A stretch of 64,000 nucleotides of DNA from Chitinophaga cymbidii (GTDB taxonomy: Bacteria; Bacteroidota; Bacteroidia; Chitinophagales; Chitinophagaceae). The notes below the pieces were generated by a model. It saw nothing but the letters and a program-made list of their open reading frames with translations. It did not search any database and was not told where the DNA came from. This document shows, one piece after another, positions 51,902-61,500 of this stretch. Made by a program: the position numbers and the translations under genes. The number at the start of each line of letters is the position of its first letter. Positions within the stretch are counted from its first letter, which is position 1. The stretch lies in the NCBI RefSeq assembly GCF_007992715.1, contig NZ_BKAU01000001.1, positions 1,798,001-1,862,000 of the forward strand, read 5' to 3'.

Positions 51902-52564
51902 ATGGAAGAGCGCACCAACGTTAGTTTTTCGCCCGGCTTGCGGGCAGCCGCACAGGTATTTTCTTACCTGCTGCATCCCCTGTTCATACCCCTGCTCATT
52001 ACGCTGATAGCCGTTACCGCGCTGCCCGAGTACTTTGTGAGCTTCAAACAGATCAGCCTGCGCTTCCCGTACGACGCGCTCTTCATCCGCGTGATCGTCA
52101 CCTGCCTGCTGTTTCCCTTGCTGGTAGTGGTACTGGCGCGGCTGCTGAAGTTTGTGGACAGCATACAGCTCAGCGGTCAGCGGGACCGCATCATTCCATA
52201 TGTAGGCACAATAATTTTCTATTTCTGGGCTTTCTACACCTTCAAACGCCAGGGCCTCAGTCCCGGTTTTTATAACGCATTTTTCCTCGGCATCTTCATT
52301 TCCGTCGTCGTTTCCTTCGTAGCCAACAGCTTCGTGAAGATCAGCATGCACACGGTAGGCTGGGGCGGCGTGCTCGGCTTCCTGATGGCCCTGATGTGGG
52401 GCATGGGCATGAACGTGTCCCTGCCGCTGGCGGTGGCTTTCGTGCTCGCCGGTTTCGCGGCCACGGCACGCCTGGTGCTGAACGCGCACAGCCCGGGCGA
52501 AGTGTATGCAGGCTTCATCGTAGGCATTCTCTCGCAATTGATCGCGTACGCCATCGTCGGGTAA
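51902..52564 (+). CDS. PAP2-like membrane protein
   Basis: 220 residues, at least five hydrophobic helices. Near the C-terminus the sequence SMHTVG and, 60 residues later, HSPGEVYAG resemble the motifs C2 (S-x-H) and C3 (H...D/E) of phosphatidic acid phosphatase type 2 proteins, but the first Lys-Arg motif is not obvious. It may dephosphorylate lipid or undecaprenyl pyrophosphate, or may have lost activity. It begins 6 nt after the rpoN stop, so it is co-transcribed with rnhB-rpoN. Confidence 0.65.
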   Translation: MEERTNVSFSPGLRAAAQVFSYLLHPLFIPLLITLIAVTALPEYFVSFKQISLRFPYDALFIRVIVTCLLFPLLVVVLARLLKFVDSIQLSGQRDRIIPYVGTIIFYFWAFYTFKRQGLSPGFYNAFFLGIFISVVVSFVANSFVKISMHTVGWGGVLGFLMALMWGMGMNVSLPLAVAFVLAGFAATARLVLNAHSPGEVYAGFIVGILSQLIAYAIVG

Positions 52565-52845
52565 TTTTTTTTGTAGTCAGCGGCTGTGCACGGCTCAGCC
52601 GCCGTTGCGTCGCACTCTTCAGCTTTCTTTTCGCTGTCCGGACAGCCTTCAAAAAATTTTTTTTCGCTGCGCATATTCCGTGCGTAAAAGCGATGCATCT
52701 TTGCATTGTCCGTTGCGTGTTACCCCAATTAAAACAAAACACCGGATACTATTAATATTAGCAAGGAAATGCTAAAATTTTTAGGACAATTCGAAAATTG
52801 AATTATATTTGCAAAACCAATAACTACTAACCTAAACGTACGAAG
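52565..52845 (+). other. Intergenic region upstream of recA
   Basis: 281 nt. It holds a GCGGCTG/CAGCCGC hairpin (52580-52586 with 52596-52602), a perfect palindrome GCTGTCCGGACAGC (52633-52646) followed by an A/T run, a promoter-like CATCTTTG (52696-52703), and the recA promoter with a palindrome at 52787-52800. No ORF of note. Confidence 0.5.
52787..52811 (+). promoter_or_regulatory. recA promoter with overlapping palindrome
   Basis: -7 TATATTTG (52804-52811), perfect TAnnTTTG. Immediately upstream is the palindrome CAATT-CGAA-AATTG (52787-52800), in the spacer where a repressor could block RNA polymerase. ATG 52846 is 35 nt downstream. Confidence 0.6.
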
Positions 52846-53847
52846 ATGTCAAACGTTAATACTGATAAGCTGAAGGCCCTTCGCCTTACGATGGACAAGA
52901 TTGAAAAGGATTTCGGGAAGGGTTCCGTGATGATGATGGGCGAGAAGGCAGAAGCCCCGATGGAAGTGATCTCCACAGGCTCGCTGGGCCTGGATATCGC
53001 ACTCGGTATCGGTGGTTTCCCCAAAGGCCGTATCGTTGAGATCTATGGTCCTGAATCTTCCGGTAAAACCACGGTTGCTATACATACAATTGCCGAAGCG
53101 CAGAAGAAAGGCGGTATCTGCGCCATTGTGGACGCGGAGCATGCATTCGACAGCTCTTATGCCCGCAGATTGGGAGTGGATGTGGATTCCCTGCTGATCT
53201 CCCAGCCTGATCACGGCGAACAGGCCCTCGAAATAGCGGACCGCCTGATCCTCTCCGGCGCCGTAGATGTAGTGGTGATCGACTCCGTGGCCGCGCTGGT
53301 GCCGAAAGGCGAGCTGGAAGGCGAAATGGGTGAAAGCAAAATGGGTCTGCAGGCGCGCCTCATGTCCCAGGCATTGCGGAAGCTCACCGCCACCATTTCC
53401 AAAACAAACAGCTGCTGTATATTCATCAACCAGCTGCGTGAAAAGATCGGCGTGATGTTCGGCAACCCCGAAACCACTACCGGCGGTAACGCACTCAAGT
53501 TCTATGCTTCCGTGCGACTGGATATCCGCCGCATGAGCCAGATCAAGGACGGCGATGAAGCAGTCGGTAACCGTGTAAAAGTAAAAGTTGTTAAAAATAA
53601 AGTTGCACCTCCCTTCCGTCAGGCCGAGTTCGACATTATCTATGGCTTAGGCATCTCCAAAGTGGGTGAGCTGATTGATATGGGCGTGGAGTATGGTATC
53701 ATCCAGAAAAGCGGTAGCTGGTTCAGCTATGAAGGCAACAAACTGGGCCAGGGCCGCGATGCCGTGAAACAACTGCTGCTGGACAACCCTGAGGTAGCCA
53801 CCGAAGTGGAAACCAAGATCAAGGCGAAACTGGCAGAACAGGCATAA
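52846..53847 (+). CDS. recA: RecA recombinase
   Basis: 333 residues. Central enzyme for homologous recombination and SOS signalling. Walker A is GPESSGKTT, the Walker B region holds [12 protein letters not shown], and [15 protein letters not shown] is the L2 loop region. The C-terminal domain is short compared with E. coli RecA, as in most Bacteroidota. It is a single-gene unit with an own promoter, then a terminator. Confidence 0.98.
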   Translation: MSNVNTDKLKALRLTMDKIEKDFGKGSVMMMGEKAEAPMEVISTGSLGLDIALGIGGFPKGRIVEIYGPESSGKTTVAIHTIAEAQKKGGICAIVDAEHAFDSSYARRLGVDVDSLLISQPDHGEQALEIADRLILSGAVDVVVIDSVAALVPKGELEGEMGESKMGLQARLMSQALRKLTATISKTNSCCIFINQLREKIGVMFGNPETTTGGNALKFYASVRLDIRRMSQIKDGDEAVGNRVKVKVVKNKVAPPFRQAEFDIIYGLGISKVGELIDMGVEYGIIQKSGSWFSYEGNKLGQGRDAVKQLLLDNPEVATEVETKIKAKLAEQA

Positions 53848-53948
53848 AGAATTGCTGGCAGCGCGACGCTAACCCTTTAACCAGGCGCTGTACAGAAGAA
53901 GAGTTTAAACGTTAACAGAAGATTAAACGTTTGTTTGGGTTAGTTAGT

Positions 53949-53985
53949 AAAAGGTCCGTTTTCCAGCGGACCTTTTCTTTTTCCT
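53949..53985 (+). terminator. Terminator after recA
   Basis: 10-bp stem AAAAGGTCCG/CGGACCTTTT (53949-53958 with 53967-53976), loop TTTTCCAG, then CTTTTTC. Confidence 0.85.
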
Positions 53986-54002
53986 TTGTACCTCGCAGCG
54001 CC

Positions 54003-54130
54003 GCGCCGCTCCCGGAACGTCCGCACCAAACCTTCTCTTTTTCGCCGCATCCGCAGCTCTTCTCTTGCGCCGCTCCCGGAACATCCGCACCAAACCTTCT
54101 CTTTTTTTCCGCATCCGTAGCTCTTCTCTT
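54003..54130. repeat. Tandem 64-bp repeat, two copies
   Basis: Unit 54003-54066 is repeated at 54067-54130 with about four changes and a fragment of a third copy follows. GC-rich, with Cs and CTTCTCTT runs. 64 is not a multiple of 3, so the frame shifts between copies and the sequence is not coding. It fills the gap between recA and the DUF72 gene. Confidence 0.85.
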
Positions 54131-54155
54131 GCGCGGCCCCCGGCTAATCCCCGCG

Positions 54156-54905
54156 TCATTCTCCTAACCCCTCACGGATATACTTTTCCAGCAACCGCGC
54201 ATTCTCGATCGAATACCCGAAGTAGTCATTATTAAAAAAGATCCAGAGCTTATGCCCGTCCCGGAGCCACCGGACGCATTTGCGGGCGTAAGCCCGCATG
54301 GTATTGGGATGATATTTTGATGCATATAGTTTCCCCGGCCCGTGAAAACGCAGGTAAACATGCTTCGCCGTCAATATCTCATGATAAGGATAAGGCATGC
54401 CCGATTGCGCAATCACCAGGGAGATATCATACTGTTGCAATAATTGCACACTTTGTGGCTCCAGCCAGCTGTCATGCCTGATCTCCAGGGCAAATTCATA
54501 ATCAGCATAACTTTTTTTCAACAAAGCAAAAAATGCTTCCGCCACATTTGCCTGAAAAGGCACCTGCGCCGGCAACTGAATCAGAACAGGCCCCAGCTTT
54601 TCCTTCACCGGATCAAAAAGGTCAAAGAACAGGCGAAGGCTTTCCTCCGCATCGTGGAGTTTCTGGTAATGGCTGATATACCGGCTGAGCTTGGGGCAAA
54701 AGCGGAAATCATCCGGCACCGCGATCGTCCAGTTGATCACCGTTTTTGCTTTCGGCAAATGATAAAAACTGGTATTGATTTCCACACATTTAAATTCCCG
54801 GCTGTAGTAGTGCAGGTATTGAATGGGCTTGAGTTTTTCCGGGTAGTAAAGCCCTTTCCAGTCCTTGTAGCTCCATCCCGAAGTCCCTATATGCACGTTT
54901 TTCAT
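54156..54905 (-). CDS. DUF72 (YecE-like) protein
   Basis: 249 residues from the ATG at 54905 (KNVHIGTSGWSYKDW). DUF72 is a TIM-barrel family; segments TSFYHLPKAKTVINWT, IQLPAQVPF and LRFHGPGKLYASKY are characteristic. Family members are of unknown biochemical role, and some are linked with Fe-S or tRNA proteins. ATG 54905 is preferred over the open frame to 55004. It is convergent with recA, with the repeat region between. Confidence 0.83.
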   Translation of the reverse strand: MKNVHIGTSGWSYKDWKGLYYPEKLKPIQYLHYYSREFKCVEINTSFYHLPKAKTVINWTIAVPDDFRFCPKLSRYISHYQKLHDAEESLRLFFDLFDPVKEKLGPVLIQLPAQVPFQANVAEAFFALLKKSYADYEFALEIRHDSWLEPQSVQLLQQYDISLVIAQSGMPYPYHEILTAKHVYLRFHGPGKLYASKYHPNTMRAYARKCVRWLRDGHKLWIFFNNDYFGYSIENARLLEKYIREGLGE

Positions 54906-55104
54906 CAGGTTCCGCATACTGCCTTTTCGGTGATTGATCCAATATTGATGCCTGTTGCGCAACAGCCGCTGTTTCATATCGGCAGGTGGCGCAGCATTGA
55001 ACAATCACGGGGTTCATGCCCCATCCACCTTCGTTCATTCCCGCGGCGGCGGGATAGCAATAAATGAAGGGATTATACCGTTCGTTTTTGTATGTTGTGT
55101 ACCA

Positions 55105-56313
55105 ATGCGTGATTTTTATTACATACTCGGCGTAGATGAAAACGCTTCCCCTGACCAGATCAAAAGCGCATTCAGAAAGCTATCTATGAAATTTCATCCC
55201 GACAAAAACAACGGGGAGAAATTCTATGAAGATCAGTTCAAAGCCATCCTGGAAGCCTGGGATACATTATCCGATCCCGCAAAGAAAGCACGTTACGATG
55301 AACAACTGAAAAGATACAAAGCCGCCGCGGCCAACATCGCTTACAAGGATGCACTTATCCGGAAATATGAAGAGGAGCTGAAACGGCGCGGTGGCGCAGC
55401 GCATGCGCCCTACCAGCCACCGGTGCAGCCATCAGCGCAACCAACATCACAGCCCTACAACATACCCCGGCAGATGGTTATTATTACCGGCGCCATCATG
55501 TTGCTGTTCTTCGTTTCGCTATACCTGTTCGCACCAAGGGAGAAAAGGCCCATTGTCCGCTATCAGGAAGTGAAATTGCCGGACACGACCCGCAGACTGT
55601 TCGTGACAAACAACGAAGCGCCTGTTCTTCCCGCAGACCCCTCGCTGGTGCTGGATGGTCAAACTTCCACATTAAAGCAGTTCCTTAACAACGAAGCGCA
55701 CCTCCGCAGTAATTATTCGGTAACAGACATCGATAACGATGGCATGCCCGAACTGTTGCTGAGCTATCATACCGGTGGCGCGCATTGCTGCAATGTGGAT
55801 CATCTTTTTGTATTCGGGGAAGGCGGCCGGTTTGACCTCGTCTTTTCTTACACCGGCGGCCTGTATGCATCGGGTAACAAACTGTCCCTGTACTATTACC
55901 AGGACATTGGCTATTACCACAGCTGCTACAATTGCACCATTACGGAAAAACTGCCGCGGCAGGACGTGAATGCCGAGATCAACATCATTTTTGACAAAGG
56001 AAAATTAACACCGGCCCCAACGAACGCGCAGCTCAATGAATCGATCGTTATCAACCTGGCCTATCTCTCCAGCCGCGGCATACCGGCGCTGGACGAAGAA
56101 GGATGGGACGATGGCAGCCGCAAGGAGATCATGCTGCATATGATCGCCTATCATTTCAATAACCGGGACATCACAGCAACAAAAGCATTGTTCGACCAGT
56201 ATTATAGCTGGAATGATCGTGCGGACAGGTGGAAAGACCTGGTTGAACTGATCAGAAAATATGAGGAGATCATTTTCTCCAACGCCGCCTACCGGGAGAA
56301 GCGGACTTTCTGA
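55105..56313 (+). CDS. Membrane J-domain protein with C-terminal acidic-loop module
   Basis: 402 residues from ATG 55105. Residues 1-65 form a J domain ([19 protein letters not shown]) with the HPD triplet at 31-33, so it can stimulate DnaK ATPase. A Pro/Gln-rich linker ([13 protein letters not shown]) follows, then one membrane helix (about 124-142) and a C-terminal domain outside the J side. That domain contains [20 protein letters not shown], a DxDxDG loop like calcium-binding FG-GAP or EF-hand types, and several Cys (HCCNVD and SCYNC). I do not recognise a family for it. Its TGA stop shares a base with the tRNA gene. Confidence 0.75.
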   Translation: MRDFYYILGVDENASPDQIKSAFRKLSMKFHPDKNNGEKFYEDQFKAILEAWDTLSDPAKKARYDEQLKRYKAAAANIAYKDALIRKYEEELKRRGGAAHAPYQPPVQPSAQPTSQPYNIPRQMVIITGAIMLLFFVSLYLFAPREKRPIVRYQEVKLPDTTRRLFVTNNEAPVLPADPSLVLDGQTSTLKQFLNNEAHLRSNYSVTDIDNDGMPELLLSYHTGGAHCCNVDHLFVFGEGGRFDLVFSYTGGLYASGNKLSLYYYQDIGYYHSCYNCTITEKLPRQDVNAEINIIFDKGKLTPAPTNAQLNESIVINLAYLSSRGIPALDEEGWDDGSRKEIMLHMIAYHFNNRDITATKALFDQYYSWNDRADRWKDLVELIRKYEEIIFSNAAYREKRTF

Positions 56314-56386
56314 GCCACCCATCGGGATCGAACCGACGACCTGTTATTTACGAAACAACCGCTCTGACCAGCTGAGCTAGGGTGGC
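56313..56386 (-). tRNA. tRNA-Thr (CGT)
   Basis: On the minus strand it folds as GCCACCC-TA-GCTC...GAGC, anticodon stem GTTGT/ATAAC, loop TTCGTAA with anticodon CGT (reads ACG, Thr), T-arm with TTCGATC and acceptor GGGTGGC plus discriminator T. CCA is not encoded. It starts 8 nt after the obg stop, so co-transcription is likely. The 3' end overlaps the stop codon of the J-domain gene by one base. Confidence 0.92.
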
Positions 56387-56394
56387 TTGTAATT

Positions 56395-57402
56395 TTATAA
56401 GGAAGACGGGCTTACTTCCGCATTCAGCGCGTCCCACAAAACATCTTTCAATTCCTGCAACCCGGTTTGTGTGACCGAGGAGATGAACACATGTGGAACA
56501 TTCGGCGGAAGTTCCGCTGCTATAGCGGTTTTCAGCTCATCGTCCAGCATGTCGCTTTTGCTGATGGCAACCAGGAACTGCTTGTCCAGCATCTCCGGAT
56601 TATATTGTTCCAGCTCATTCACCAGCACATTGTATTCCTTGCGGTGGTCCGCACTGTCTGCCGGAATCACGAACAACAATACGGAATTTCTTTCAATATG
56701 CCGAAGGAATCTGTGTCCCAGACCTTTACCTTCATGCGCGCCTTCTATGATGCCCGGAAGATCGGCCATACAGAAGGATTTATTGTCCCGGTACTCCACC
56801 ATGCCCAGCTGCGGCGTGAGCGTGGTGAAAGCGTAATTCGCGATCTTGGGTTTTGCTGCCGTGATGGCTGAGAGGAGGGTGGATTTCCCGGCGTTGGGGA
56901 ACCCTACCAGCCCTACGTCCGCGAGTACTTTCAGTTCCAGCAGTTTCCAGCCCTCGCGGCCCGGCTCTCCGGGTTGAGCGTATTCCGGGGCCTGGTTGGT
57001 GGCGCTTTTGAAATAGGCGTTTCCGCGCCCTCCCTGCCCCCCGGGCATGAAAATCACTTCCTGCCCGTGTTCCAGTATCTCCGCTTCCACTTCCCCGGTT
57101 TCCTCGTCACGAACGATCGTGCCCAGCGGCACTTCAATGACAATATCTTTTCCGTTGGCGCCGGTACAATTGTCCCCGCTGCCGTTTCCGCCGTTCTCCG
57201 CGATCACGTTCTTATACCAGCGTAAATGCAGCAGGGTCCACAGCTGTGAGTTGCCCCTTAGGATCAGGTGACCGCCACGGCCACCGTCGCCGCCGTCCGG
57301 GCCGGCCATCGCCTTGAACTTCGTGCGCATGAAATGCCTGCTGCCCGCGCCTCCGTGGCCGGACTTACAAAATACCCTGATATAATCTACAAAATTCTCC
57401 AT
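56395..57402 (-). CDS. obg: GTPase Obg/CgtA
   Basis: 335 residues. Ribosome-associated GTPase for 50S maturation. The glycine-rich N-terminal Obg fold is seen ([49 protein letters not shown]). The GTPase domain has Walker [11 protein letters not shown]2 TTLTPQLG, G3 [22 protein letters not shown] and NKxD as SKSD. There is no C-terminal OCT domain, so it is at the short end of the family. It has its own promoter. Confidence 0.96.
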   Translation of the reverse strand: MENFVDYIRVFCKSGHGGAGSRHFMRTKFKAMAGPDGGDGGRGGHLILRGNSQLWTLLHLRWYKNVIAENGGNGSGDNCTGANGKDIVIEVPLGTIVRDEETGEVEAEILEHGQEVIFMPGGQGGRGNAYFKSATNQAPEYAQPGEPGREGWKLLELKVLADVGLVGFPNAGKSTLLSAITAAKPKIANYAFTTLTPQLGMVEYRDNKSFCMADLPGIIEGAHEGKGLGHRFLRHIERNSVLLFVIPADSADHRKEYNVLVNELEQYNPEMLDKQFLVAISKSDMLDDELKTAIAAELPPNVPHVFISSVTQTGLQELKDVLWDALNAEVSPSSL

Positions 57403-57431
57403 TGTTCAATATCACGCGCTTGTGACGGCTT

Positions 57432-57462
57432 CAAAAATAACCTGTAAAAGATCCGCCGCAAA
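57432..57462 (-). promoter_or_regulatory. Promoter of obg
   Basis: On the minus strand TTTG (57459-57462), 19-nt spacer and TATTTTTG (57432-57439): both boxes match the Bacteroidota consensus exactly. The ATG is 30 nt downstream, so obg is transcribed on its own, with the tRNA. Confidence 0.85.
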
Positions 57463-57474
57463 ATGCGCAAAAGC

Positions 57475-57521
57475 AAAACGCAAAGATCGTAAAGTTTCGC
57501 CTTACATGATCTTTGCGTTTT
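57475..57521 (-). terminator. Terminator after adk
   Basis: Perfect 14-bp stem (57475-57488 with 57508-57521) and, on the minus strand, GTTTTGCTTTT after it. It separates adk from the obg promoter. Confidence 0.8.
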
Positions 57522-57557
57522 AAACAATTATAATTCGTTGCTTAAAGGACTATAGCT

Positions 57558-57576
57558 AACGCGATAGTTTCGCGTT
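57558..57576. other. Small hairpin between adk and obg
   Basis: AACGCGA-TAGTT-TCGCGTT. It may be a second part of the adk 3' structure. No T-run follows. Confidence 0.4.
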
Positions 57577-57610
57577 CCGGCAAGGGGTCAAATCCACTGT
57601 GCCTGCCAGG

Positions 57611-58204
57611 TCAAACCCGCTCCCTTTCGCCTATCAGCTCGTCAATTTCCTTGCTGAGCAGCACGAAAGTGGCCTCGATGCTGCCATCGCCCTTCACTTT
57701 CCTGAATTTGCCGAATTTGGCGTAGTGGTCCGCTACCGGGGCCGTTTTGTTGTGATATTCCACGATGCGGTTCTTCACCACTTCTTCACTGGCATCGTCG
57801 CTGCGGCCGGAGGTCAGCCCGCGTTCCAGGAGGCGGCGCACCAGCTCGTCTTCCGGCACTTCCAGGCTCAGCACCATGGAAATAGATGTTTTCTTCAGGG
57901 CCAGCAGCTTGTCCAGTGCCTCGGCCTGAGCCGTTGTACGGGGAAAGCCGTCGAATATAAAGCCCCTTGCTTCGGGGTTTGAATCCAGTTTTGAGCTGAT
58001 CATCCCGATCACCACTTCATCCGGCACAAGGTTGCCCTGATCCATGAATTTCTTTGCTTCCAACCCAAGCGGCGTTTTGTCTGCGATCTCGGAACGCAGC
58101 AAATCCCCGGTTGACAGGTGGAGAAGTCCGTATTTCTCAATAATGTTGGCACTCTGCGTTCCTTTCCCGCTACCGGGAGGGCCAAATAAAATAAGATTGA
58201 CCAT
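57611..58204 (-). CDS. adk: Adenylate kinase
   Basis: 197 residues. Interconverts AMP + ATP with 2 ADP. P-loop GPPGSGKGTQ, AMP site STGDLLRSEI and DGFPRTTAQAEAL are conserved. The LID is short, without the zinc-binding Cys set, as usual in Bacteroidota. The catalytic Arg regions GLTSGRSDD and NRIVEYHNKT are present. It is upstream of obg but separated by a terminator and own promoter. Confidence 0.97.
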   Translation of the reverse strand: MVNLILFGPPGSGKGTQSANIIEKYGLLHLSTGDLLRSEIADKTPLGLEAKKFMDQGNLVPDEVVIGMISSKLDSNPEARGFIFDGFPRTTAQAEALDKLLALKKTSISMVLSLEVPEDELVRRLLERGLTSGRSDDASEEVVKNRIVEYHNKTAPVADHYAKFGKFRKVKGDGSIEATFVLLSKEIDELIGERERV

Positions 58205-58291
58205 GTTCTTCTATAATGTGTTCAATTCGTAAGCCGGGGGCTTACCTGTAAGATAAACAAGTTACAGTTCTTCCGTAACTTCCGTAAGGTG

Positions 58292-58299
58292 CAAATATA
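58292..58299 (-). promoter_or_regulatory. -7 box of adk
   Basis: Minus strand TATATTTG is a perfect TAnnTTTG. Leader about 80 nt with one strong hairpin. Confidence 0.6.
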
Positions 58300-58537
58300 A
58301 CAAACAATTGAATGTATCGGTAATTAAAATTCAAATTGCTTAAATAACGAATAATAATAATGAAAAATAATAAATAGTATTCAATAAATCAAGCAAAACG
58401 ATAGAGGAAATTAAAAACATTCTCGCTTAACACGGTAAACATTCCCGAGATGGTCTTTTATATGAAGCATGGCTGTAATGTATTAACCGCCAATCACTTT
58501 TATCGCTGCTCCGGCGCTTTTAGCAGCACAAATTTTG

Positions 58538-58545
58538 TAAGTTTA
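58538..58545 (+). promoter_or_regulatory. Candidate -7 box of the GH3 fusion gene
   Basis: TAAGTTTA ends 4 nt before the ATG at 58550, so the mRNA would have almost no leader. Confidence 0.4.
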
Positions 58546-58549
58546 TAGC

Positions 58550-61500
58550 ATGATGAAGCAATTATTGGTATTAGGACTCTCCGGGATGCTACTCACCGCA
58601 AACGGGAACCCGGTCCCGGCATCAGATAACAAACCCGTATATTCCGATAAGCCCGCCGCAACGCCCGCAGAGCGTTGGGCAGACAGCGTGTTCAATACCC
58701 TCAGCCACGAGGAGCGCATTGCCCAGCTCATCATGATCCGTATGCATTCCAACTTGGGAGCGGACCATGTGGCGTCTGTCATGGCCGATATCCGGAACAA
58801 TAAAATAGGTGGACTGGTTACTTTCCAGGGCGGGCCGGTAAGACAGGCCCACCTGATAAACAGGTACCAGGCCATCAGCAAAGTGCCGCTGCTGGTGGCG
58901 ACAGACGCGGAGTGGGGACTCGGGATGCGGTTTGTGGACAGCGTGATCGCTTTTCCGCGCAACCTGATGCTGGGCGCCGTGCAGGACAGTACGCTGATCT
59001 ATGAAGTGGGAAAGGCGATCGGGGAGCAGTGCAAGCGCATGGGCATCCAGTATAATTTCGCGCCGGTGCTCGACGTGAACAACAACCCCAACAATCCCGT
59101 GATCAACGACCGCTCTTTCGGGGAGGACAAATACCAGGTGGCACGCCACGGTGTGGCCATGATCAAAGGCATGCAGGACGTAGGCGTCATGGCCTGCGCC
59201 AAGCACTTCCCGGGCCACGGCGATACCGATGTGGATTCGCATTACGATCTGCCGTCCATCAATAAATCGTTGAAAGAGCTGGATTCGCTGGAGCTGTACC
59301 CTTTCCGCCGGGCCATTGAGGCCGGCGTAGGCTCCATCATGATCGCGCACCTTTACATCCCCGCGATCGATAGCAAAGCCAATACACCCACCTCCATTTC
59401 CTACAAAACGGTCACCAACCTGCTGAAGAAAGACATGGGGTTTGACGGGCTCGTTGTGACCGACGCGCTGGAAATGAAAGGGATCTCCAAATATTACAGC
59501 AAAGGCCAGGAATCCCTGCAATCCCTGCTGGCGGGCAACGACCTGATGGAACTGCCCTCCACGGCCAAAGGGAGCATTGCCGCCATCGCGCAGGCCATTA
59601 AAAAAGGCAGGATCAGCCGTGATGAAGTTTACCGCCGCGTGAAAAAAGTACTGCGCGCAAAATATGAGCTCGGCCTCGCCCATCTTCAACCCATCGACCC
59701 GGCCAATATCACCAACGACCTGAACGCCGCTGTGCTTCCCTTACGGGAACGCATATCCGAAAATGCCATCACACTGCTCCGCAACGATAATCATCTGCTG
59801 CCTTTCAAAACGGAGGACGCCGAACAGAAGATCGCCGTAGTATCTGTAGGGACGGACGGCAACAATACTTTCCTGGACGCGGTGAAGCAATACCGGAAGG
59901 ACGTGGATTCCTATATATTCTCTTCCCGCCAGCCGGCGAGCCAGATACCCGCGATGGTAAAGCGCCTGAAAGACAACTACCAGGCGGTGATCATCGCGGT
60001 GCAGAACTACAGTCGCCGCCCGGCGAATAACTACGGGCTTAACAACGCTTCCCGCATGCTGATCAACCAGCTGCAGGAAGAAATGCCCGCTGCCACCATT
60101 GCGTTCGGTAACCCGTATGCGATCCGTTATTTCTGCGACGCCACTACCATTATTGCTGCGTATGAAGACGACAGCATCACGCATAAAGCAGTAGCCAAAG
60201 TGCTCTTCGGGCAACTGGAACCGAAAGGCAAGCTGCCGGTGACCGTTTGCGAAAACTATCATTTCGGAACAGGCATCACGTCCATCATTCCTCCCCCGCC
60301 GCCCGCATTACTGCAATCTGCGGCGCCCGAATCAGTGGGCCTGAACAGCCAGATACTGCAACGCATCGATTCGCTGGCGTATGATATGATCGACAAGGGC
60401 GCGGCTCCCGGCTGCCAGATACTGGCGCTGAAAGACGGCAAGATGGTCTATAACAAAAACTTCGGGTACTACGACTACAGCCAGCGTGAAAAAGTAAAGG
60501 AGAATTCCGTATACGACCTCGCTTCCGTGACCAAGATCTGCGCTACCACCTTATCCGTCATGCGCCTGTACGACGAAGGAAAGCTGGATCTGGACAGCAC
60601 CCTGGGCAAATACCTCATATGGGTGAGAGGCAGCAACAAGGAAAATCTCCGCATCCGGGACATCCTGCTGCACCAGGCGGGCCTCGTAGCGTGGATACCA
60701 TTTTACCGCGAAACGCTGTATCCCAACGGCTGGCCGGATACCTCGCTTTACAAACCCATCCTCGATTCCACACATACCGTCCGCGTAGCGGAAAGCCTCT
60801 ACATGGCGCCCGCCTTCATCGATACCATTAAACGGCGGATACTGGACAGCCGGCTGCTTCCTCCCGGCAGGCATTACATTTACAGCGACAACGATTTTAT
60901 TTTCCTCGGCAAAGTGGTGGAGTCCATCACGGGCATGCGCCTGGACCGCTACGTGCGGGAAACTTTCTATGAGCCGCTGGGCCTGGTGACAACGGGCTTC
61001 CAGCCGCGCAGCCGCCTGCCGCTGAAGCAGCTTGTGCCCACGGAGTTCGAAAATTATTTCAGGGTGCAGTGGATACGCGGCGATGTGCACGACCCGGGGG
61101 CGGCCATGTTCGGCGGTGTTGCGGGGCATGCGGGACTTTTTTCCAATGCCACGGACCTCGGTGTGGTGATGCAGATGCTGCTGAACGGCGGCAGCTTTAA
61201 CGGGCAGGAATATATTAAACCGGAAACCATCCGGCTGTTCTCATCTTATGGCAGCAGCATCAGCCGGCGCGGACTGGGCTTCGATAAGCCTGAAAAAGAT
61301 AATGCCATCCGCCGGCCAACCAACGCCTACCCCTGCAAAAGCGCTTCCCCGCTTACGTTTGGGCACACCGGATTTACGGGCACCTGCGTGTGGGTAGACC
61401 CGCAATACAACCTGGTATTCGTTTACCTGAGCAACCGCGTATGCCCTAACGGCGGCGCCAACACGAAAATATCGCAGCTGAACGTGCGCGGCAATATGAT

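Larger units (their letters stand above)
58205..58549. other. Intergenic region between adk and the GH3 fusion gene
   Basis: 345 nt, AT-rich in the middle, no ORF. It holds a GTAAGCC-GGG-GGCTTAC hairpin (58229-58245) in the adk leader, the adk -7 box TATATTTG (minus, 58292-58299) and a candidate -7 TAAGTTTA (58538-58545) that ends 4 nt before the GH3 ATG. The rest shows nothing I can name. Confidence 0.5.

Noticed and set aside
53931..54167. 78-residue frame over the 64-bp repeats
   Set aside because: The repeat length shifts the frame between copies; the frame reads low-complexity Pro/Ser/Phe sequence.
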